DNA of 5,069 nt from JAZSQT01 sp045538075 (GTDB taxonomy: Bacteria; Chrysiogenota; Deferribacteres; Deferribacterales; Mucispirillaceae). The notes under the pieces are model-generated. The model had not been told where the DNA came from and made no database searches. It saw only the letters and a list, made by a program, of their open reading frames with translations. Positions 1 to 5,069 of this stretch are shown one piece after another. The stretch's first letter is position 1, and every line of letters begins with the position of its first letter. The stretch lies in the NCBI GenBank assembly GCA_045538075.1, contig JAZSQT010000020.1, positions 1 to 5,069 of the forward strand, in the 5' to 3' direction. A program made the translations under genes and the position numbers.

Positions 1-44
1 ATACAAAAAAAATGATATTATATAAAGTTATAAAAAAATTGTAA
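1..44 (+). other. Possible 3' tail of an upstream gene, or untranslated leader
   Basis: One reading frame is open from base 3 to a TAA stop at 42-44, reading TKKMILYKVIKKL. The other two forward frames close earlier, at 13-15 and 23-25. If this is the lysine-rich end of an upstream gene, the gap to leuS is only 14 bases and leuS would be internal to an operon. The stretch is too short and too A/T-rich to identify any protein, and it could equally be untranslated leader. The sequence before base 1 would decide it. Confidence 0.2.
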
Positions 45-50
45 TAAGGA
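45..50 (+). promoter_or_regulatory. Ribosome binding site of leuS
   Basis: TAAGGA at 45-50 contains the Shine-Dalgarno core AAGGA and lies 8 bases before the ATG at 59, which is normal spacing. It is the only purine-rich core in the leader and supports the chosen leuS start. Confidence 0.75.
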
Positions 51-58
51 CTTTAATA

Positions 59-2614
59 ATGAAATATAATCCAATTGCATTTGAAGGAAAATGGCAAAAA
101 CTTTGGGAAGAATCTAAAATATTTAAAGTTGAAGTAGATAATAATAAAGAAAAATTTTATTGTCTTGAAATGCTACCTTATCCATCTGGCAATATCCATA
201 TGGGGCATGTTAGAAATTACTCAATAGGAGATGTAGTTTCACGTTATAAATTCATGAAAGGATTTAATGTTATTCACCCTATGGGTTGGGACGCTTTTGG
301 GCTTCCGGCAGAAAATGCAGCAAAACAAAATAATCGCCACCCAGCTGAATGGACGTATTCAAATATAGAAAAAATGAAAGGTCAACTTAAAAAATTAGGT
401 ATTTCATACGACTGGACACGAGAAATAGCTACTTGCTCCCCTGATTACTATAAATGGGAACAAATGATTTTTATAAAGTTATGGGAAAAAGGACTTGCAT
501 ATAAAAAGAAATCCCTCGTTAATTGGTGTCCAGATTGCGAAACTGTGTTGGCTAACGAGCAAGTAGAAGATGGTGCTTGTTGGAGATGTTCTAATACAGT
601 CCAAATGAAAGAGCTTGAGCAATGGTTTTTAAAAATCACAGATTATGCCGATGAACTTCTAAATGATACTTACAAACTTAAAGGTTGGCCTGAAAAAGTC
701 CTTACAATGCAAAGAAACTGGATAGGAAAGTCTATTGGAGCAGAAGTAATATTTGATGTTGTAGATTTTAATGAAAAAATAACAGTTTTTACTACTCGCC
801 CAGATACATTATTTGGTGCGACTTTTATGTTGCTTGCTCCAGAACACCCTATGGTAAAAGATTTAATAAAAGGCACTGAATACGAAAAAGGTGGATTAGA
901 TTTTATTGCAGAAATATCAAAACAAGACAAAATTGCAAGAACTGATGATAAACAGAAAAAAGGTTATTTTACTGGTAGATATGCAATAAATCCTGCAAAC
1001 AATAGTCAAATACCTATATACATCGCAAATTACGTTTTAATGGATTATGGAACTGGTGCTGTAATGGCTGTTCCAGCCCATGATGAAAGAGATTTTGATT
1101 TTGCAAAAGTGTATAATCTTCCTATTATTGTTGTTATCCAGCCTGATGATGAAGTTTTAGACGCAAATACTATGACTAAAGCTCATACTGGAGCAGGTAA
1201 ATTAATTAATTCAGAAGATTTAAATGGGCTACCATACGATGAAGCAAAAAAGAAGATTATTGAAAAATTATCTACAAAGAATGCTGCAAAAGCATCTGTA
1301 AACTATAGATTAAGAGATTGGGGTATTTCTCGCCAAAGATATTGGGGAGCACCTATTCCTTTTATTTACTGTAATTCTTGTGGAACTGTTCCTGTTCCAG
1401 AAGAAGATTTACCTGTTAAATTACCAGAAAAAGTATCTTTTGAAGGTCAAGGCAATCCACTTGATAATGTAAAAGAATTTGTCAATGTAATATGCCCTCG
1501 CTGTGGTAGGCACGCAAAAAGAGAAACTGATACGATGGATACTTTTATGGAATCATCATGGTATTTTTTGCGTTATTGTTCTCCTAATAATGATAAAAAT
1601 ATTTTTGATAAAGATGAAGTTAATTACTTTATGCCAGTAAATCAATATATTGGTGGGATAGAACATGCTGTTATGCACCTATTATACGCAAGATTTTACG
1701 TTAAAGTATTGCGTGATATGGGATACCTTTCCTTTGATGAGCCGTTTCAAAACTTATTGACACAAGGAATGGTTTGCAAAGAAACATTAAAATGTCAAAA
1801 TGACGGTTGGTTATTTCCTTCAGAAGTTGAAAATGGAAAATGCGTAAAATGTGGTAGCAATGTAGAAAAAGGACGTGTTGAAAAAATGTCTAAATCTAAA
1901 AAGAATGTAGTTGATCCAGATGTCCTTAATGACCAATATGGAGCTGACACTATTAGATTATTTTCTGTTTTTGCAGCACCACCAGAAAACGAAATTGAAT
2001 GGAATGAAAATGGAGTTGAAGGTTGTTATAGGTTTATTGGTAGAGTTTATAGGTTAATTAAATCAAATATTGAATACCTTTCTAATAATTATAATGAACC
2101 TAAATTTGAAGGTGATATTGCAAAAACTATTTTACGTTCAACTCATGCTACAATAAAGAAAGTTACAAACGATATAGAACGTTTCCAGTTAAATACTGCC
2201 GTTGCTGCAATTATGGAAATGGTAAATACCCTCTATTCCGTTGTAGATAAAATTAATAGCGATAACGATAAAGCTGCTTTATCTTTTAGCTTAAATACGT
2301 TATTAAAATTAATTACTCCATTTACTCCTCATGTAGCAGAAGAATTAAATAGCTTAACAATAAATAAAGATTTTATCTCTATTGCAAAATGGCCTGAATT
2401 TATTGAAGAATATACAATTAGCGATGAAATAACTATTGTAGTTCAAATTAATGGTAAAGTTAGGGCAGAACTTAATTTTCCTCGCAATGTCAAAGAGGAT
2501 ATAGCGATGGAAAAAGCATTATCTAATGAAAAAGTAAAAAGTTATACTGAAAATAAAGAAATTGTGAAAAAAATATTTGTCCCTAATAAATTGATTAGTT
2601 TAGTAGTTAAATAA
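59..2614 (+). CDS. leuS: Leucyl-tRNA synthetase (class Ia, bacterial type)
   Basis: This cytoplasmic enzyme attaches leucine to tRNA-Leu using ATP and hydrolyses mischarged tRNA. At 851 residues it is close to E. coli LeuRS (860). Visible in order: ATP-site HMGH at 47-50 after PYPSGNI; HPMGWDAFGLPAENAA at 73-88; a zinc-ribbon-like cluster Cys157/160/174/177; the CP1 editing domain with TTRPDTLFGATF at 245-256 and GTGAVMAVPAHDERD at 331-345, ending in the conserved editing Asp345; DWGISRQRYWG at 420-430; a second Cys cluster 438/441/479/482; TDTMDTF and SSWYFLRY at 490-506; YIGGIEHAVMHLLYARF at 530-546; a third Cys cluster 573/579/595/598; KMSKS at 609-613; an alpha-helical anticodon-binding region with PFTPHVAEEL at 754-763; and a C-terminal domain with QINGKVRAEL at 796-805. 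The ATG start follows a good Shine-Dalgarno, and the N-terminus (EGKWQKLWEE) matches the family. Catalytic and editing motifs are intact, so it should be functional. Its stop overlaps the lptE start by one base. Confidence 0.98.
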   Translation: MKYNPIAFEGKWQKLWEESKIFKVEVDNNKEKFYCLEMLPYPSGNIHMGHVRNYSIGDVVSRYKFMKGFNVIHPMGWDAFGLPAENAAKQNNRHPAEWTYSNIEKMKGQLKKLGISYDWTREIATCSPDYYKWEQMIFIKLWEKGLAYKKKSLVNWCPDCETVLANEQVEDGACWRCSNTVQMKELEQWFLKITDYADELLNDTYKLKGWPEKVLTMQRNWIGKSIGAEVIFDVVDFNEKITVFTTRPDTLFGATFMLLAPEHPMVKDLIKGTEYEKGGLDFIAEISKQDKIARTDDKQKKGYFTGRYAINPANNSQIPIYIANYVLMDYGTGAVMAVPAHDERDFDFAKVYNLPIIVVIQPDDEVLDANTMTKAHTGAGKLINSEDLNGLPYDEAKKKIIEKLSTKNAAKASVNYRLRDWGISRQRYWGAPIPFIYCNSCGTVPVPEEDLPVKLPEKVSFEGQGNPLDNVKEFVNVICPRCGRHAKRETDTMDTFMESSWYFLRYCSPNNDKNIFDKDEVNYFMPVNQYIGGIEHAVMHLLYARFYVKVLRDMGYLSFDEPFQNLLTQGMVCKETLKCQNDGWLFPSEVENGKCVKCGSNVEKGRVEKMSKSKKNVVDPDVLNDQYGADTIRLFSVFAAPPENEIEWNENGVEGCYRFIGRVYRLIKSNIEYLSNNYNEPKFEGDIAKTILRSTHATIKKVTNDIERFQLNTAVAAIMEMVNTLYSVVDKINSDNDKAALSFSLNTLLKLITPFTPHVAEELNSLTINKDFISIAKWPEFIEEYTISDEITIVVQINGKVRAELNFPRNVKEDIAMEKALSNEKVKSYTENKEIVKKIFVPNKLISLVVK

Positions 2615-3120
2615 TGAAAAAAAATTATAATGTAATATTTATACTTATTATTGCTCTCTTATTATCTTCTTGTGGATATAAAATTGCTGGATTTAGTGGT
2701 AATTCTATTCCCGTAAGATACTACGTTGACAATATTTATAATAATACATTCTATACAGAATTTGGAGATACTGTAGAGGATATAATAAAGAAAGAACTTA
2801 TTATCTATGGCGAACTCTCCTCTTATCGTAATGCTACTTATTTTATGGACGTTCGCTTAGAAAATATTAATTTTTATTCAGATATTAATTCTCCTACAGA
2901 TGAAGCAATATCAACAACTATAGAATTAGAACTTCAGTTTATTATAACAGATGTTGATGGCATTGAAGTTTTTTCTTACAGCTCTACAACGACAGAATCT
3001 TTTGGTATAAGATCAGAAGTTCAATCTAGTTTAGAAGGTAGAAAAAAGTCGTTAGAGTTGGCAACTAAAACGGCAATGGAAAATTATCGTTACGCATTTA
3101 ACTCAAAATTTTATGATTAA
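2614..3120 (+). CDS. lptE: LPS-assembly outer-membrane lipoprotein LptE
   Basis: LptE is known to plug the LptD beta-barrel and help insert lipopolysaccharide into the outer leaflet of the outer membrane. This protein has 168 residues (E. coli 193). It begins with a lipoprotein signal: Lys2-Lys3, a hydrophobic stretch at about 7-17, and lipobox LSSC at 17-20, so the mature protein would start at Cys20. Gly, not Asp, follows the Cys, consistent with outer-membrane sorting. CGYKIAG at 20-26 resembles the usual LptE start after the lipid anchor. Next come a NxT-containing segment and amphipathic helix (about 40-64), beta-rich stretches with ITDVDGIEVFSY at 111-122, and a C-terminal helix (about 140-163), the usual small alpha/beta LptE fold. 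The family diverges strongly, so the call rests on the lipobox, pattern, size and position between leuS and holA, as in E. coli. No Shine-Dalgarno precedes the ATG. It overlaps the leuS stop as TAATG, suggesting translation by reinitiation. An A8 tract (2617-2624) directly follows the start codon. Confidence 0.88.
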   Translation: MKKNYNVIFILIIALLLSSCGYKIAGFSGNSIPVRYYVDNIYNNTFYTEFGDTVEDIIKKELIIYGELSSYRNATYFMDVRLENINFYSDINSPTDEAISTTIELELQFIITDVDGIEVFSYSSTTTESFGIRSEVQSSLEGRKKSLELATKTAMENYRYAFNSKFYD

Positions 3121-4015
3121 AGTATTAATTATTGGTTCAAACCATTTTGTAGAACAAGAAAGTAGTAAAATTATTAACTCTATTGATGATGCCGATATTG
3201 AAACGTATTTCGGAGATGAACTGAATAAAAATGAAAGCGATTTTTTTTCTTTCGTAAACTCTGTTAGTTTATTTGGTAATCAAAAAATTGCATATATTAG
3301 AAATGCTCATGATATAAAAGGATTAGATAATTTTATACAATCATTAGAAAGTTGCATTGAAACTAATTTAATACTTACTGGCGATAAAAATTCAATTAAA
3401 GATGCTGAAAAATTAGTTAAAAATACTTCTTTTAATCTAATTAAAGAAAAAATAATAAAACCTACTCCAAATCAAGTAATTGAAATATTTAAGAAAAAAA
3501 ATTTAGATATATCATTATTTAATGCACGTATTATTTTTGATATGTGCCAAGGTAATATGGTTATGATTGAAAATGAAGCAGAAAAACTTGCAATTTACAA
3601 ATATAGTAATCAAGATATTCCTATTAGTGAATTAATAGAATTTGCTTCTGGAGAAAAGCAAGAACCAATATATAAAATAACTGACGCATTTTCTGCAAGA
3701 AGAACGAGAGAAGCATTTAAAATATATTCATCAATACAGAAAAATAATGAAAATTTACGTTCTCTTTTCTTTGCGTTAAGTAAAAGAGCTTATAACTTAT
3801 ATTATTCATATTTTAGCGATAAATTAATTAATGAAAATCAAGATTTTGTAATAAAAAATATATCAGACCATAGAAGATTATGGACTAAACGTGAAGTATC
3901 TAATTTAATTACTAATATTTCTAAGTTTGATATAGAAATTAAAACTGGTCTTAAACAAGTAGAAAATGCAATTAATGAAATTTTAACAATTTCTAATATA
4001 AAAAATAGTTATTAA
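3113..4015 (+). CDS. holA: DNA polymerase III delta subunit (clamp loader)
   Basis: The delta subunit of the clamp loader opens the beta sliding clamp so it can be placed on primed DNA. This copy has 300 residues, shorter than E. coli HolA (343). The N-terminal part is a Rossmann-like alpha/beta domain (KVLIIGSNHF at 3-12, IAYIRNA at 59-65, NLILTGD at 85-91). SVSLFG at 50-55 corresponds to the clamp-binding loop of E. coli delta (MSLF, Leu73-Phe74), making Leu53-Phe54 the likely clamp contact. GNMVMIENEAEKLAIY at 147-162 fits the conserved delta signature near the domain II/III boundary. ITDAFSARRTREAF (189-202) and the helical C-terminus, ending with an FDIEIKTG segment (272-279), match the collar domain. 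No Walker A motif is present, as expected because delta does not bind ATP. The ATG lies 8 bases inside lptE in another frame and has no obvious Shine-Dalgarno, which suggests translational coupling. Sequence divergence is high, but the motifs and the leuS-lptE-holA order agree. Confidence 0.9.
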   Translation: MIKVLIIGSNHFVEQESSKIINSIDDADIETYFGDELNKNESDFFSFVNSVSLFGNQKIAYIRNAHDIKGLDNFIQSLESCIETNLILTGDKNSIKDAEKLVKNTSFNLIKEKIIKPTPNQVIEIFKKKNLDISLFNARIIFDMCQGNMVMIENEAEKLAIYKYSNQDIPISELIEFASGEKQEPIYKITDAFSARRTREAFKIYSSIQKNNENLRSLFFALSKRAYNLYYSYFSDKLINENQDFVIKNISDHRRLWTKREVSNLITNISKFDIEIKTGLKQVENAINEILTISNIKNSY

Positions 4016-4021
4016 AAGGTG
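4016..4021 (+). promoter_or_regulatory. Ribosome binding site that fixes the TTG start
   Basis: AAGGTG at 4016-4021, directly after the holA stop codon, is a good Shine-Dalgarno. It lies 4 bases before the TTG at 4026 (6 if only AAGG is counted). This supports TTG as the start, because the first in-frame ATG is at residue 65, inside the catalytic domain. Confidence 0.7.
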
Positions 4022-4025
4022 TAAT

Positions 4026-5063
4026 TTGAGTTTACCAATAGCATTAATACCAGCATATAAACCTACTGAAGAAGTAATTAACATAACAAAGACTTTAATT
4101 GAAGCTAAAGTTTTTGAAAAAATATATTGTGTAGATGACGGTAGTGGCAAAAATTATGAAGAAATATTTAATTCATTAAATGATTTAGGAGTAGTAATTT
4201 TACGCCATGCTATTAATATGGGTAAAGGTATGGCATTAAAAACTGGTTTTAATATTATACTTTCTAACCACCCTACTACTTGTGGAATTGTTACTCTTGA
4301 TGCAGATGGACAACATTTACCAAAAGATGTTATCAAAGTAGCATTATCTTTAAACAAACATAATAACTACCTTATTTTAGGTTGTCGTTCTTTTGATAAA
4401 AAAGATATACCGTTAAGGAGTAAATTTGGAAATATCCTTACTAAAGGTGTATTTTCAATTATTGCTGGCTCAAAAGTAACTGATACTCAAACTGGATTAA
4501 GAGGTATTCCTACTATATTAATACCTAAATTACTTAAGCTAAAAACGAGAAGTTACGATTTTGAACTTGATATGCTTATATGTGCTAAAGAAAGTAGGAT
4601 AAAATATAAAGAAATTCCTATTACAACTGTATATGAAGATAATAATCCTACATCAAATTTTAATCCATTAACTGATTCTTTTAAAATTTACTTTGTTTTT
4701 TTAAGATATATTTGGGTTGGATTAATATCATTTGTTATAGATTTTGTTTCTTTTTTAATTTTTTTACATATTTTTTTACTACCAGTTACTTATGCAAATA
4801 TTTCAGCACGTGCAATATCATCTATCATAAATTTTTTGTTAAATAGAAAATTTGTTTTTAAATCAAAGGCAAATATATTAATTGAATACTTTAAATATAT
4901 TACATTAGTTATTTATATTGCTATTGTTAATACATCTATCGTTTATTTTACATACAATTACGTATCAAAATTTTCTGTAGGAGTAAAATTGATAGCAGAA
5001 ATAGCTACATTTTTAGTAACTTTTATTTTAGCAAGAAATTTTGTATTTAAAGATAAAAATTAA
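4026..5063 (+). CDS. Fused GT2 glycosyltransferase / GtrA membrane protein
   Basis: This 345-residue protein has two parts. Residues 1 to about 222 form a GT-A fold, family 2 glycosyltransferase of the dolichyl-phosphate-mannose-synthase-like group: IPAYKP 8-13, VDDGS 36-40 (nucleotide-sugar binding), HAINMGKGMALKTG 61-74, the metal-binding DXD in LDADGQH 91-97 (Asp92, Asp94), DTQTGLRG 153-160, YDFELDML 177-184, and a TVYEDNNPTSNFNP segment at 201-214. Residues about 225-343 are a GtrA-like domain with four predicted membrane helices (about 228-250, 253-271, 285-308, 318-337) and the repeated motifs NFLLNRKFVFK (269-279) and ARNFVFK (336-342). Known relatives move a sugar from a nucleotide donor to polyprenyl phosphate at the cytoplasmic face of the inner membrane, and GtrA proteins are thought to help flip the lipid-linked sugar. 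Sugar and acceptor cannot be read from sequence. The TTG start follows a strong Shine-Dalgarno and keeps the essential IPAY strand. The gene lies 10 bases after holA, so it is probably co-transcribed. The fusion type is known in databases; no gene symbol is safe. Confidence 0.9.
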   Translation: MSLPIALIPAYKPTEEVINITKTLIEAKVFEKIYCVDDGSGKNYEEIFNSLNDLGVVILRHAINMGKGMALKTGFNIILSNHPTTCGIVTLDADGQHLPKDVIKVALSLNKHNNYLILGCRSFDKKDIPLRSKFGNILTKGVFSIIAGSKVTDTQTGLRGIPTILIPKLLKLKTRSYDFELDMLICAKESRIKYKEIPITTVYEDNNPTSNFNPLTDSFKIYFVFLRYIWVGLISFVIDFVSFLIFLHIFLLPVTYANISARAISSIINFLLNRKFVFKSKANILIEYFKYITLVIYIAIVNTSIVYFTYNYVSKFSVGVKLIAEIATFLVTFILARNFVFKDKN

Positions 5064-5069
5064 GTTAAA

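Noticed and set aside
18..34. TATAAA-like -10 promoter boxes at 21-26 and 29-34 upstream of leuS
   Set aside because: Such strings are expected by chance in this A/T-rich leader. No -35 partner can be assessed, because only 20 bases precede the first box.
1..58. T-box leader or leucine attenuator for leuS
   Set aside because: The visible leader is too short for a T-box, has no T-box consensus, and the small ATG frame at 12-44 has only two leucine codons.
448..930. Minus-strand open frames of 63 and 86 codons (448-639 and 670-930)
   Set aside because: They lie opposite conserved leuS coding sequence, including the zinc cluster and editing motif. Their translations resemble no recognised family, so they are shadows.
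4218..4232. ATG codons at residues 65 and 69 as alternative starts of the glycosyltransferase
   Set aside because: They would delete the IPAYKP and VDDGS motifs and have no better Shine-Dalgarno than the TTG at 4026.
4154..4357. Minus-strand open frame of 67 codons
   Set aside because: It lies opposite the GT2 core motifs (NMGKG, LDADGQH), whose conservation explains it.
4751..4777. Poly-T runs resembling intrinsic terminator tails
   Set aside because: They encode Phe/Leu-rich membrane helix residues inside the glycosyltransferase, and no GC-rich stem precedes them.
1..5069. A previously undescribed multi-gene system
   Set aside because: All four genes have recognisable families and three form a classic conserved cluster. 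There are no repeats, mobile-element ends, unexplained long gaps or unknown proteins in the window.

Overview
The window is a compact, single-strand (+) block of four protein genes filling almost all of its 5069 bases: leucyl-tRNA synthetase (leuS), the outer-membrane LPS-assembly lipoprotein LptE (lptE), the delta subunit of the DNA polymerase III clamp loader (holA), and a two-domain membrane glycosyltransferase (GT2 catalytic domain fused to a GtrA-type membrane domain). No RNA gene, mobile element, CRISPR array, integrase, toxin or defence gene is visible.

The DNA is strongly AT-rich, with A/T-ending codons throughout. An LptE-like lipoprotein with a lipobox points to a diderm bacterium with lipopolysaccharide. 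The order leuS-lptE-holA is a long-known conserved neighbourhood in Gram-negative bacteria (E. coli has leuS-lptE-holA-nadD). LeuRS has a cysteine-rich zinc-ribbon-like insert just before KMSKS, which resembles my recollection of delta-proteobacterial and related enzymes more than E. coli. A low-GC, LPS-bearing lineage outside the gamma-proteobacteria (for example a Deferribacterota-like or deltaproteobacterium-like organism) would fit, but this placement is a guess.

Layout: bases 1-58 are a short leader that may hold the last codons of an upstream gene (stop at 42-44) and the leuS ribosome binding site. leuS occupies 59-2614. lptE starts inside the leuS stop codon (TAATG, 1-base overlap). 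holA starts 8 bases before the lptE gene ends. The glycosyltransferase gene begins 10 bases after holA, on a TTG codon behind a clear AAGGTG Shine-Dalgarno. The sequence ends 6 bases after its stop, so whether the operon continues is unknown.

The genes look co-transcribed, with translational coupling at the first two junctions. The first three are housekeeping genes for translation, envelope biogenesis and replication. The fourth probably charges a polyprenyl-phosphate carrier with a sugar and may help move it across the inner membrane for envelope glycan modification. It sits where E. coli has nadD. I see no convincing new system here; the GT2-GtrA fusion and its position are the main points of interest.
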